Assembly (NCBI GenBank): GCA_026874595.1
Contig: CM049320.1
Coordinates: forward strand, 20,161,714 to 20,225,713
Source: Sipunculus nudus
Lineage: Eukaryota > Annelida > Sipuncula > Golfingiida > Sipunculidae
Direction of reading: 5' to 3'
Length of the DNA stretch: 64,000 nucleotides
Shown here: one piece after another, positions 1 to 12,085 of the stretch
Position numbering within the stretch: position 1 is the first letter of the stretch
How the letters are laid out: each line of letters opens with the position of its first letter
Program-made: the position numbers and the translations under genes
Notes under the pieces: generated by a model
Seen by the model: only the letters and a program-made list of their open reading frames with translations
The model's database searches: none
What the model was told of the DNA's origin: nothing

Positions 1-2471
1 TCTCATCCGGATCCGCTAGACAAAGCAACCTTACCATGTCACATATAATCTTCCTACAATTTATTTGACTCCGTGCAAGTCATAACCTCTCGTTAAGACA
101 TTGAAGTGAATCTCTGAGGTTCTATAACGAGATTTAAACTTTATGCCAAAGGCATTAGCGGGGTTCGAATAGAGGACCTTCAGCTTTGAAGTCCACGGCC
201 TTCTTGAATGCCGATGTTTGAGCTGTCTGGAATCAGACCTCCTAAAAGACAGTAATGATTTTGCAAATATATACTCCTAGTTTCCAGAATTCATTTATGT
301 CCCTATACCGTTTAGTTTCATGGGCTAAGGAAGTGACTGATTTCGTATCTTCTTTTCCGTTTTTTTTTTATTGGCAGTTTATCCACAATATGTGTATAAA
401 GAGGAAGTACCGGTATGCATGTTTGATAATTAGGATTTACGTTTTCCTTTCTAAAGTGTGAACATGTAAATGATAGATCTACAGACCAAAGCTGAGAATT
501 GATCCTTTTATGCAGCTTAATACTTCCGAATTCGGACTCCGTGACCGGACAGTATCACACGCTTCCTCCCATTTTATATCCTTGCGTTATCCGGGTATGG
601 TGACTGTTGAACCATGGGAAAGCTGGGTGTGCAATTGTCCCTGATGCGGGGTCATACCATCGAGGTATCCCCAAAAGGCCAACTCCTATGTGGGTGGAAC
701 ATGGTCGTTAGACACGGCTTTTTACGGTTTCATCTAAAGAGCGCTTACCCTGGAAGGAGGCCGACCGTAAAAAATCTCACCTCCTCGACTTAGATTCAAA
801 CTCACGATCTCCAAACTTACAGACCTGTTCCCTACACCTGGGCCAAAGGAGCTGGTTCATAGGAATTTTATGTTTATTTAGAATGACATTACCATGCAGT
901 AGCAGGAAAGGGAAACAGTATAAGCGTGACCATATAAGTAGAGCTACTGAAGTTCATTCTTGGGTTTGTTAAATTCTAAAATAAAACAATACGTGGACCC
1001 AGGCAAGCATCAATGGCAGACTTGCAAATCTTTATATAAATAAAGTTATTTGTATATATCTGCCAAGAACGGTTGATATATTAGTGGTAGAAACTGGAAA
1101 TAAATAAAATCAAATAAATTTTAGTAAGCAGGGCCCATTTCTCTATGCATATGTTTTCTATACTTCAAAACAAGGTCACGGTAAAACCCCATTTCTACCA
1201 CAGTACTATCCTGGTGACAATATGACATGTCACCCGTATTTTGTCAGGAAATCATTAATCCTGTCAAAATATTGAAAACAAGACAAACAGAAATTTAGAA
1301 CAAGGTTCCGTTAGCATTTGAACATTATAGTTAAAATTCACGTGTATTTTTGTCTGCGCATCCTCTTTGTAATACTGTACTAATTCTCAAAGGGAGTTTT
1401 CCAATACGATCTATCATAGTTGTCGGATATCAAAGCTGAACTACTATTCAACCTGTGTTTTAAACTTTCTGTGTTTTTGCTTGATCAGGGAGGTGGTCGA
1501 CCAGTTCACCATTGGCCGTTTTTAGTTGTTGTTTAACCTATTCGGCAATCATGACATCTGTCCAAATATAAACGTCTAGCCGACTTTCAAGAGACATCTA
1601 GAAAAAGGTTTTCTATAGGAAAATCTACCTAAAAACATGCCTTTTTGTTAATAAATCTCTTTAAAAAACTAAGGATTTTTATGGATTCATTCACACCAGG
1701 CTGATGTATAAACTAAAATCGGGCGAAAACTGAATTGTATAGTTCATTTTGAGATGAAGGTAAAAAAAGAATATTTGAGTAACTTTGTCTTGGATGCTTT
1801 TTTGATAATAAATGCGCCTTTTAGATAAGAAATCATATCTAAGATATAAAGATATTTGAGAAAGATCCATTACATGATAGATCTTTTAAAGTAGTACGGC
1901 AAGTTATTTGCAATTGCTTCTTTTATATCTACTTGTTGTTCTATATATTCTAAGTACTTTTGAATATACAAACATTTTTTTCAGGGTTAGGCATGATTGC
2001 GATTTGTTTTCATATTTATCATATTTCTGCCTTAACAATGGTTTCAAGCAAGGCCTGTATGTCAACCCCAGAACTTAGCATTTCCAGTAAAACATTACAA
2101 GGGACACGTCATGGGAATGTTATCTTCTTATTTCTTGCAGGTGAGGTGCAAGTACATAAATAGAAAAAATGAATTAATCCATCATTTGGCTTTGGTAATG
2201 AAGGGACTTACGGCTAGGCTTCTCTATTAAATGATCAATTCAAATTGGCAGAAATAACGTGACATTATTTAAGTGTACACTTTAGTCCCCAAATTTGTAG
2301 AAGCAGCAACGTGGAAGGTGACGAGGAGGACCACTACGTGTGATGAAGCGTATTCCGGAAACCAATGTACATCACTTTTGAACATGATTTTCAAACTGCC
2401 GATCATGAAGACCAGGAATGTCGTATGTTATCAATTTTAGTTAAAAGCTCAAACAAATATCCAAATACTAA
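1..2471. other. Non-coding stretch, no gene recognised
   Basis: No exon with credible coding content was found on either strand. The short open frames here have no domain signature and no convincing splice context. The sequence is AT-rich, with one tRNA-like relic near its left end, described separately. Nothing here matches the tandem duplication that starts near 4.66 kb. Confidence 0.5.
151..212 (-). repeat. tRNA-like relic, possibly SINE-derived
   Basis: Read on the minus strand, this 62-base segment opens with GGCATT and closes with AATGCC, which can pair like an acceptor stem. A T-arm-like TATTCGAACCCCG lies just before the 3' end. The D-arm region is too short for a functional tRNA. 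It is probably a relic of a tRNA-derived SINE or a tRNA pseudogene. The pairing and the B-box-like TTCGAA are visible; the class is inference. Confidence 0.3.
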
Positions 2472-2502
2472 CATATATATAAATATATATATAGATAAAT
2501 AT

Positions 2503-2539
<37 letters not shown>

Positions 2540-2555
2540 ATATAATATAATATAA
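2472..2555. repeat. AT-rich microsatellite (TA, then TATAA units)
   Basis: An interrupted TA dinucleotide run is followed by several TATAA pentamers. It lies outside the duplicated units and no gene spans it. Confidence 0.9.
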
Positions 2556-3213
2556 AAAGAAGGGATATGTGTATGAGGTTTTACCTAAATATGATTTGAA
2601 AATTTGTGTGGGTGGGTGTGAATTTTATGTCGGAAAACAAAAAGGTTTTAATTCTTGTGAATGTTTGTAGACTTTAATTTAAAAAAAATAAGGATCAAGT
2701 GGACATTGGGAAAACATCAAACTATACAGGACGTCTAAACAGCCTCCATGTACCCGATAAAATCTTGCTTAACGACCACCTCAGTTTAGCCACCACCTTA
2801 TTTTTTGTGATTAAAATAAGACCTTGCTTATAAAGTGCTACCACTTTATCGAGGTTTTGTTGGGGTATGTAATTTTGAGGTTTAACTGTATATTGTCAAT
2901 AACGAGGAAACTGAGAACAGCAGATAAGTCAGTGGAAGTAAAATAAACAGAACAATTTTAAACATGGAATGTCCTAATCTAAAAAAAAAATCTCTTTTCA
3001 TAAGTGATCAGTTTAATATAAGTTGGTATTTTTAAATCTTCTTGATATGTTGGAGTTTTCCGTAGCAATGGTGATAATAAAGGTCGCGGAATAAATCACA
3101 TAACATAATTTATGTGAATTTTAAGGGTAGACTGATTTTTAGTCATGGAGTCTATGATCAAATGTGTTTTTCTTATTTCTGATTTGATTCTCTGCGAAGC
3201 TATCACTATTATA

Positions 3214-3440
3214 TTAGATTAACTGTATTACAATCGATTAACTGTATTACAATTGACTAACTGTATTACATTAGACTAACTGTATTACATTAGACTAACT
3301 GTATTACATTAGATTAACTGTATCATATTTAATTAACTGTATTACATAGGATAAATTGTACTACATTTGACCATGTTGCATTAGACCATTGCATTGGACT
3401 AACTGTAATGTCCTACACTAACTGCATTGCATTAGGCTAA
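3214..3440. repeat. Degenerate minisatellite of about 20-22 bp units
   Basis: About ten imperfect direct copies of a unit like ATTAACTGTATTACATTAG follow each other, with drift towards both ends. The array lies just upstream of the broken plus-strand lectin exon. Confidence 0.8.
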
Positions 3441-3486
3441 GTTTATTAAACTCTATTGCATTAGACTATCCTCAAATATTTTGCAG

Positions 3487-3951
3487 AGAGCGTTTATTGG
3501 CTGGCTTACTGGACTTCAGGAATTCAAGATAATGACTGTGTTTGAATTTGGGAAGCCACCAGTCAACGAATAAATCATACTAAATGGGAGGAGGGAGAGC
3601 CAACTAATGTGGTATTTCAACATAACCTGGCCTTTTCAACCTCATCTCTTCGATCCCAACAGCAAAACATGGGGTTCAATTTCCACTTTTCACAAAAATG
3701 TTTTCTTCTTTTATTTCTTTATGTTTGTCTTATCAGAGAGGGCAAGTTTTGGGTTTTCAAACTTCTTGATTTCTAGACTTACTTTGATCTGATAGAGCTA
3801 GGTGTGCAATTTAAAACATCGGCACAGACTTTGAGCCTGTTGATATATCTACATTCTGAAAAATTCATTCGATGCACCGAGTGGGAATTGCATAATTTAT
3901 GATGCGCAGTTAGATAAAGATAAACCGTGTATTTGGTGGCTGGTTTGACAA
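3487..3951 (+). pseudogene. Broken C-type lectin-like domain exons
   Basis: After an acceptor-like TTTTGCAG, one frame reads SVYWLAYWTSGIQDNDCV, a stop (TGA), then IWEATSQRINHTKWEEGEPTN. This matches the second half of a long-form CTLD: aromatic FW/YW strand, W-x-W position, then TKWxxGEPxN. A GT follows directly. About 260 bases on, 3868-3951 reads SGNCIIYDAQLDKDKPC, which fits the C-terminal CTLD strand. The in-frame TGA and the missing clean acceptor for the second piece suggest a pseudogene. The sugar-binding triplet reads EPT rather than EPN. It is on the opposite strand to the intact lectin gene and outside the duplicated segment, so it is a separate family member. A rare allele or sequencing error at the TGA cannot be excluded. 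Confidence 0.5.
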
Positions 3952-4251
3952 GTTTTTATGGATTGATATTCATTCTTACATTCTCCATGCCTGTGTGCGT
4001 GCGTCTGTCTATGTGTGTGAAGATGTTAACCTTTGAATGTCTCCAAAATGTCTTAACACTTTTTTTTATTTAAGCTGGAGAAGCAATGTCTAAATTTTAG
4101 AATTGCATAACCCTAAGTGTGAAGGCACAACCTTTTACAACTTAAGATTTTCCCGAATTAAGTATAAGTTTCCGTAAAGGAGTGTTATTTTCTGCCTTCT
4201 GCTGAAACATTCGGAACCCAGTCTGAGTAGCCTATATATGAAAGTCTGTCT

Positions 4252-4624
4252 TCATCTCTGAGACCGTTTTGGTATAGCTGGAAGAGGCTTGTCAAAGTTG
4301 GGTGCTTTCAGCCGCTGCTTGTTAGATGGAGGCGGATTTTCCTGTCTTTTGTGGTCGACGGTTGAGGGAAGAACCCTACGCGGAGGGACTGGTGGACTTG
4401 CTAAGGCAGAGGGTTTTACATTCCAAGGTCTTTGCTGCCGGGGGAGAGAGTAGCCATCATGGCGCTCGGTTGTAGTGCCTCGTTGTGGCTCGTTGCCATG
4501 GCTCTGGCATACGTCATCGCTCGCAGGGTTCACAACAGACGACTCACTGGACGCGACTGACGATGGACGGACCACCAGAGGGCGCATCATGTATATTCCG
4601 TCATTCTCGGGCGCCGGCCCAGTC
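4252..4624 (-). CDS. Cytoplasmic-tail exon of lectin receptor copy 1
   Basis: This last exon starts after TTGGTCATTCAG and encodes about 123 tail residues rich in Pro, Ser and Arg, ending in TGA at 4252. Two SH3-ligand patterns are visible: PPVPPR (PxxPxR) and KPLPAIP ([RK]xxPxxP). Tyrosines occur in GIYMM and DGYSL, but neither fits a classical ITIM or ITAM. The exon lies just outside the left edge of the tandem duplication, so only copy 1 has it. This is the part most likely to couple the receptor to cytoplasmic adaptors; that is inference from the motifs. Confidence 0.8.
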
Positions 4625-7600
4625 CTGAATGACCAAAAGAAATTTATTAAGGATAACTTGTATTCATAGAAGCTCTATTTTATAAAAAAAAGTTTAATTT
4701 ATGTCATTTACGTTTGTTATGCTTTTACTTTAACCTTTTGATAAACAACATATTCCATCTGTTTAGATTATATAACAGCAAAACAACAGTGCCAATACAG
4801 CCACCGAGACATTTCGAAATTATGCTGATTGAGGATAGGAAATTAATTATATTCATTTGCAATACGGATTGAACCAGGTATACTTAAAATATTAAATTAA
4901 GTTGTGATGGACCCAGCGTACCTTTTCGCCCACAAGACCCCAGCTACCAAGATCATAGCTATTATAGCACACGGAATCAACATGGTAAAGGCCATAACAA
5001 TAGCTACTGAAAAAAAGAAAATATTAATTTTAGATAATTATTTCATCATTATTGAGAATCTTGGTACATTGTGTATGTCTACCATTAGGGATATTTACAA
5101 TAAAATCAAGCTTTGTTTGTTCACTGATTATAAATAATGTATCATGCAGACTAGCGCTGGAAAAGGACAAAAATAGGGAAAATGGAATATTTGTTCTGTC
5201 AAAGGGTTATATGATGTATTATATACTAAAACTATTCCAAGGCGCAGAGTATATCTTATACTTACCTTAAGATGAATATTCCTTACCTGTTGCCGTTGTG
5301 ATTCCCTCTGCTGTAGGTTTCGTTTCTGCTTGGTGGCGGGACGTGATAATACATAAATGATAGCAATTTTTATGTAATCATTGATTTAAAAAAAAATATT
5401 TTAATGAATTTTTAAACATATATGGGCTATTTGGATTTGTTTTTGGATCAAATATTGTTTTAATATGGCCCTGGACTCGGGCTCAAAGTGAAGGACTCTA
5501 GAAATTAGGTCGAGTTTACCACGATCCCATCAGAAAATAACCTCTCACACGCCATATAATATGATATAGTCTTTTGCATACATGTGCAAACTACTAACAT
5601 AATATTACCAAAACACTGTATAACAAGCTTTAGCTCTGTATCGGATACTAAATGAAATTAGTGATATTAGTCATTCAAGTAAAAGGCATTTGTAAACTAA
5701 CAAAAATGTGTGATAATATCAACTTTCCTTTTTCAAATTTCTTCGATAACGGAGAATCGTATAGGACTCAGACTCGGGTTCCAAGTCACTCGGACTTGAA
5801 GAAGGTGGATTCAGACACAAGTACTCGCAGCTCAGGTACTAGGACTTGGACTCGGAATCGGTGTGGAATCGGCTTCATCATTATTAAATTACTTTCATAA
5901 ACCCTGACTGGAAATATATGTTAAATTTTTTACCTTTGTAACAAGAAAAGTGATGATATTCAGTACAAGAAATCACTTTCCGGTTCCATTTCCGCCGTTC
6001 GAAGGTCATAATCAGACACCCCCTGTTGGTGATATTTTTGCTCTTTTCAAGTATTTCTGGAGTCTGTTTTCCTATTGCTACAATGATTGAGTTACAAAGT
6101 ACATACTAATTGAAGTAATTCTTTGAAGGAATTCGGCTTTTCGAGGATATGAAAATGTAGTTAAAAATACATTATCAATGTTTAAATTCAATCGTCTTTT
6201 ACGATCCATTAATATATTTTGTCATCTTATCTTTCATTAGCCAAATTACATTGAGGAAATGTCTGGTTCATTGTGAAATCAACCAGTCATGATCTTTACC
6301 CAGTTTTTCGTTCTTTTCCGTGTTTCCACATAATACTATAATACTATTCTACAATTTTAACTACAAAAAAATACTTTATGAAACCAAAATATATTGATTA
6401 TTTACATCTTTTCTTCGCTCCAGCCCAAACCTGCCTGGTCATAAGTTCAAATTTTGGCAGAATCTTGACGATTTCGTCTTCTCCGAGACTTGCCATAATC
6501 ATACCGATTTGTTTACAAGCCTTTTGCGCGTCATACCAGCTCTGGTAACCTCTATCAGTCAGTTTGAAATTATTGACAGGACTGGATCCCCCGAAACTGT
6601 GAGTCGATTCTGAATGAAAATGAGATTTTTTTTAATGAGAAGTAGAAATATTGCCTTCGTTTTCACTTATCTAAAATGACTTACAAAAAGCAGTTAGTTA
6701 ATTCAGATTTTCTAGGTTTCATTTATGAAAGGGGTAAATGGCAAAATATATTTTTACCATTCTTGCATAGAGCAGCAGCACCCAAGGGATTCCGGATATA
6801 ACAAAGAGAAGATAGGAAGTCCCAAAGAACTGTTATTACACATCCGCTTTCACTTTCGTTCACCATAAATGGCGTTTTTGTAGCAGTAGTTCCTGAAATA
6901 ATTAATCCAATACGGTCTCATTCATAGTCATTTATATCTCATTCAACTTTATTATTCTGAAATATGTTAGTATAAATGTCTAGTGCCCAAAAAAAAATTC
7001 CGCATTTAGACTCTTAATATCTCGGTAGTAAATGTGCCTGTTTCATTGAAATTTCTCATAGTCTAACATGCAAATATTATCTAAAAACCTTTAAAATATA
7101 AAATAAATATACAGATATCAAGATACTGTGGATATGAATTTCAAAATTACCATTTGCCCACGTCCAATATTTCAATTCAACTTCTGCCTCATTCAGCCAA
7201 AAAGAGGTTATATTAAGCTCGGCTGCGTTGTTCTTTACTTGTTTTTCAGTCTTGTTGAATGTATCCATGTCTAATAAACGTTCGCCATTATTGTGACAAC
7301 TTTGCAGGGCCCGGAGAAATGTGTCATTTTGATGGGATTTCGAAAAACCTAGAATTGATAAAAGGCATATCTGAAAGACTTTGTATGACATATAACATTT
7401 ACCCCATTTTATACATTTTTTATTTTATTAATCATTCTATCTTTAACCTGTCTTCAATAACTGATATTTTCAAACAGTATATAATTTGCTATTGTGTATT
7501 TGGCATATATTACACACTTGTAGGCTTGCTGATTTAAAATGTAAATAAAGATTGCAGAAAAATGCTGGTTCCACGAAAAATATATTTTAATTAAATTATA

Positions 7601-7817
7601 TTAACATATTTCATTCAATACTTTATTTAATTAAAAAAATTAAATAATAATTAAAATATTAATTTATTATTTACACTTATATTTGGTAATTTTTTATGCA
7701 TCATAATATATTTGGTCATGTGTTTCGGTGAACACGCTTACCTGTAACACAAGATAAAGATTCTATCAAAAGAAACACAAACTGAAGACAGTATATGTTC
7801 ATCTGCAAAACACCCAT
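4252..7817 (-). CDS. Two-CTLD type I membrane receptor, copy 1
   Basis: Eight coding exons join in frame: 7817-7742, 7348-7151, 6892-6758, 6609-6406, 6077-5934, 5325-5287, 5006-4922 and 4624-4252 (stop TGA at 4252), giving 1,254 nt and 417 residues. Every junction has AG before and GT after the exon. All introns are phase 1 except the last (phase 2), as in modular extracellular proteins. The start MGVLQMNIYCLQFVFLL is a signal peptide. Exons 3-4 form one CTLD (ALQSC, FWLNE, WTWANG, SGCVITVLW, LCKN). Exons 5-6 form a second (SWYDAQKACKQIG, RGCLIMTF, HHFSCYK). Neither has an EPN/QPD or WND motif, so calcium-dependent sugar binding is unlikely. A 13-residue linker, a membrane helix ending WAKR and a proline-rich tail follow. 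A cell-surface recognition role is inferred from architecture; the ligand is unknown. Confidence 0.85.
5760..5870. repeat. Degenerate GACTCGG-type intronic repeats
   Basis: Repeated short words such as GGACTC, GACTCGG and TCGGAC fill this part of lectin intron 6, and again at 22376-22515 in copy 2. Similar words occur at 11310-11380 and 29585-29660. They are simple-sequence DNA with no coding frame. Confidence 0.55.
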
Positions 7818-9201
7818 GATCCAGACTTTCAATATTCTCAACACGTATGTGCATAGGATCCCCGGTTCTGTGAAAAGTGAGAATAAAGTCAATTAATATA
7901 ACTCCTAGATATATAATTTTTAACTGAAGGATGATTACTTCAAGCGTTAAATGAGAGGCAAATTAATAGTCAACTGTACATAATAATACATAATAAAAAT
8001 TTAGTTGTGATTGAAACAAGCGCCTGTTCTATTAAACAAATAAACGTTTCACTGAATCGTATAAATGTTACTTATAATATGTTGGTCCAGCCATAATAAA
8101 CGTCAATAAACTGAAAGAATTTACAGAGCGTTTAAGAGGGTTGACTAAATCAATAAATTCCTAGCCCTTTTAGTAGCCATCATAGGTTAAATTAATTTTA
8201 ATCGTAATGTGAAATCTACCTGTTTTATACCACTTCTAAATTCAAAAAAAGCAATCACAATGATCGACCAAATTCATCTATGTAATTAAAAAAACTTGGG
8301 TGTTTGGAACTTCCTTTTTGCATTATAGTACACCATATCTATATATTTTCCTTGTTAAGTTCCATTTTTATTGCAAGAAGTTTCAACTGTCAACAGCTTG
8401 ACACGAGGATTCGCTTGTTAAATAGTTAAATATATATGATAATAATTCATTGGCGAAGTTATTATTCTGATATATATCATGTTACATTCAGAGAAGATCA
8501 ATGTTTGTATAAAGTAGAGACCAGGAAGCCTGATTTTGCCAATTGCAAGTAATCAATGTGTTGATATTTGTATCTTTTATGATAGCATATCTATTCTGTC
8601 AGATGCAATGTATTCACAGTTCGTTTGCGTTAATTTTGATCAAATATAAAAATCATTATATCCTTCAGATAAAATATATGTATAGTTTTTCATTCGAGAG
8701 AGATTATCAACAGGAATATATTATAGTAGAATAAACTTATTCGCACATTCGTAATTGCGCTATCGCTTTGAAATTAAAATTTTACTATAAGATTTCAATG
8801 CAACAACGTATTTATTTTACCGTACATATTTACCAGTATACTTAAACTTTTACTTGAGTGAAAAGTCTTAATTGGCAGTACAATAACATATAAAAACTTA
8901 AAACGTCTTATAATGTAAATACACTAGACAAGTAGGGTAAGTAAACGATTTTCAGTACACTTAAATATAAATTGACTATACACTGTTAAGTAATATTCTA
9001 AAGTAATTTCCTGTACCTACGTTGCTATATTAAGAAGTCATTTCCCTCCTGGTCGTATTCTGCTAAAGGCGTTATATGTTGAGCTAGTGCAATATTTTCG
9101 TTAATATTACAGTTTACAAACAGCCTTATAGCACAACGTATTTAAACATACTAAATAAATGGAATTTGTATCTATTTATCAAAGGAGATGTAAGTACTTA
9201 C

Positions 9202-9240
9202 CGGTAAAGTTCGAGTGCGTGCAATGAGTTGCTCATGGTT
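9202..9240 (-). other. 5' leader exon of lectin receptor copy 1
   Basis: A conserved block ends in the strong donor CCG|GTAAGTAC at 9202/9201 and can splice to the acceptor TTTTCACAG at 7868. It contains ATGAGCAAC (A at 9236), whose frame is not that of the receptor and runs on through the signal-peptide exon as an overlapping upstream frame. The main start at 7817 then lies in exon 2. The upper end (transcription start) is a guess from the TATA-like box. Copy 2 has the same donor but ATA in place of this ATG. Confidence 0.55.
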
Positions 9241-9261
9241 TCTTTTTTTCTGACCTTGTGA

Positions 9262-9273
9262 ATAATTTATAAC
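9262..9273 (-). promoter_or_regulatory. TATA-like box of lectin copy 1
   Basis: Minus-strand TTATAAATTATT lies about 25-35 bases before the leader exon and is kept identically in copy 2 (25873-25885). It suits a core promoter, but AT-rich DNA gives such strings by chance. Confidence 0.35.
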
Positions 9274-9522
9274 AGATCTAGAGTAATTGCGAGGACCACA
9301 AGTTTGTGCAAATGTACCATGATCATGGGTGCCGGTTCATGTGTAATTATTGCCTAATTATTTTTATCTTGGTCCTGTTTTATCTCTTTCTGCTGTGTAC
9401 ATGACGAGTAAATTGCAAAAGAGCAAATATGTAGAAATGAAGGGATAATCGGTCAACAAAGCAACAGTCGTACATTTATATTAATAATCAGGAGGGCATG
9501 GGAGGTCATGTTTACTGTCTGA

Positions 9523-10186
9523 ATTAGATATCTACTTCGGGAAAACGACTATTACCTAAACAACATTCATAAAACTAGAAATCTGCATCCCAATGGTTAC
9601 ATGCCTCCGCCATATCGGGTACCCGATTGTTGGATGTGAACATTCACTTGCCTCACAACTAAGAGCACACGTGTGAAAAGACTCTGCGAACACACAGAAC
9701 GCGTCAATCTGATGTGCGAGGTGATCGACCGTCACGTGACAAGGTGGCTATAGGCCTACATGCGCGGCGCATAAGGCTGGATCCTGTCTGTATTCACTTA
9801 TTTTGAGGCCCATATTTCCAGATTAATTCCTGTATAAGTGACCGCGCATAGATATCTGCTTCGGAAAACGACTATTAGCTAAACAACATTCATAAAACTA
9901 GAAATCTGCATCCCAATGGTTACATGCCTCCGCCATATCGGGTAGCCGATTGCTGGATGCTCCCTAAACGGTGTGAACATTCACTAACCTCACAACTAAG
10001 AGCACACGTGTCAAAAGGCTCTGCGAACACACTTGACGCGTCACTCTGAGGTGCGAGGTGCTTGACCGTCTGACAAGGTGGATATAGGCCTACCTGCGGG
10101 GCGCATAAGGCTGGATCCTGTCTGTATTCCCTTATTTTGAGGCCCATATTTCCTGATTCATTCCTGTATAAGTGATCGCACATTTG
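9523..10186. repeat. Tandem pair of about 330 bp upstream of lectin copy 1
   Basis: The block from TAGATATCTACTTCGG to TTCCTGTATAAGTGACCGC (9523-9845) is repeated from 9848 to 10186 with scattered changes and a 15-base insertion. Unit 2 has a single copy, split by the hAT element. The open frames across it are not genes. Confidence 0.85.
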
Positions 10187-11724
10187 TAATTATTGAGGGA
10201 AGATGATAGATGTACACCAAAATCTAATCGATTTTTTCTTGGCTCATTCCTTAAATGCCCTGAAAATGTCATCAGATTCCGTTCAAGATTCCTACTGGGG
10301 TCAACCGGACAGAAAGACAAAGATAGAAAGAATTAACACATTTTACATTATTTGCTGGAATCTGCAGATTGATGTTTGATCTATTTCATCAAAGTTAGGA
10401 ATATTTTAATAATGATAGATTAACAAGCTAGGATTAGTCCTATAAATTTGTTATATAGGTTAAGCATAAAAAACCCTCCGCGCCTTACAGACAATATGTG
10501 TTTTAAATGCCTGTTTAGACGGCTCTTGGCGTAAAAAAGGAATAGAACACGTGAGGGTTAATCAAACTTCGGATTAGGGTAAAGATATGAAACATGGTGG
10601 ACAGGAGTTATGAATCGGCTACTAAAAACGTTAGTCTCATTTCATCTGTAGGCAAATTTCAGTTTAATTGTAGGATTAGGTCACATTCTGCATGTTTAAA
10701 TACATCGCTTTGGTAATCGTATGTTAAACATGTCAAACATGGTGAGTTTATACACATTTACCCGGTGTGTTCATTTCAGTAGCGGAAAACTTATTTTTTA
10801 TAGGGTACAACCGGGGTTTAGACAGGGTTAGGGCGATGATCTGTGTGTGGAAATAGATAATGTGGCAATGGGACGTGTATCGGCAAGGTTTAGAGCGTAA
10901 TATCATTTTTCGGACAACGCCCAAATCCCGAATTTATAGTGGAATACAATAATTATTACATAATAGCTAGCACAAACATTTGCTGGTGTGGTATCCATAC
11001 CCATTGACAAATATACCAGTTGTTCAAATTGTGATAAATAGTGAGTGATAAAACAAGACGTAATGCTTGTGCCGTCATATAAACATTCATTTTTTTTCGG
11101 CTATCACTGGATACTGCCTACAAACACAAAATATATACAGTTATTAGCAGATTAACTACAATTCAGGAAGCGATAATACCTTCGCAAATATGTATTAGCC
11201 AACAGCGGGAATAATAACAGTCAGAGTATACAACATATCAATGGCGGGCTCTTTGCCCTTTATAATATCACACACAAATGATATAAGACGTGAGTATGGA
11301 CGTGGGCTAGAGTCCGGACTCGAGTCAGTTTTTTTAGGGACGCGGTCCAGGTAGTCCTTGACTCGGGCTTGTACTTGGAGTTTATAAATTAGAGAAATTT
11401 ACCTCAGTCCAGTTTAAAATATATCTGTTATTAACATTCCACTCTCAGAATTCTATTTTTCGCCTGTATTACTGAATATCTAATCAACACTAAGACAAAA
11501 TATACTTCGGGTCACAAAAGTGAATGTCGTTTAGTCTATCATAATATCAAATTGTTATATTTCTGAAAGATAATACTACCGTTTATATGTTAATAAATAA
11601 AAGTATGGTTTAAGCTTGAAATGACTTGAACTCTCTAGTTGTCTCCAAAAATGTGGACTTGGAACTGACATCAAAGAACAGTTAAAATGAGAAAACTGCA
11701 GCCAAGGCAGCTCATTACTCCCAT
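10187..11724. other. Duplicated non-coding DNA upstream of lectin copy 1
   Basis: No gene is seen. The stretch aligns with about 28.4-30.0 kb in unit 2, with substitutions and small indels spread evenly and no frame preserved. It contains degenerate GACTCGG words near 11.3 kb. Confidence 0.5.
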
Positions 11725-11915
11725 ATGACATTGTCAGAAATGCAGCATTTTTCCTTTAACAAATTCCTGGATCCAGATGGCGATCCGGATTATTCTCAAA
11801 ATTTAATCATTTGTTCCCTTTCCTTGTATCATTGCCGAGATATGAAGAAAATATCATCAAAATCCGATAATAAGTTTTTGAGTAATGTTGCTAACAGAAA
11901 AAAAAACATACAAAG
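11725..11915 (+). repeat. Dispersed-repeat relic (GGATCCAGATGGCGATCCGGAT block)
   Basis: A segment with GGATCCAGATGGCGATCC, then TTTAATCA.TTGTTCCCTTTCC, then TTTTTGAGTAATGTTGCTAAC recurs at 30010-30190 in unit 2. It resembles a repeat tail widely scattered in invertebrate genomes. The open frame over it is interrupted in the second copy, so it is not treated as a gene. The resemblance is from memory and unverified. Confidence 0.4.
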
Positions 11916-12085
11916 CATTACTTACAGTAACGTAATTATCAGAAATTCTCTATTCGACATATACCCTTGCGCAGTCTCTTCCTCACGTAGAATACTTGCT
12001 TTAGGTCGGGGGTAGGGGTGTGCTGGGTGGCATTGGGATATATGTCTCCCTCAGGAGGCGGGGGGGGGGGGGTGTCAATGTATCA

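Noticed and set aside
151-212. Functional tRNA gene
   Set aside because: Only 62 bases with a collapsed D-arm. The acceptor-like pairing is present, but the cloverleaf is incomplete.
7077-7391. 104-codon minus-strand frame as a stand-alone gene starting MSYKVFQIC
   Set aside because: Only 7348-7151 is an exon of the lectin receptor. The upstream part is intron with an acceptor TTCTAG at the boundary, and the end runs past a donor site.
11725-12015. 96-codon plus-strand frame as a gene
   Set aside because: It covers a dispersed-repeat relic. The matching sequence in unit 2 is frameshifted, so the frame is not maintained.
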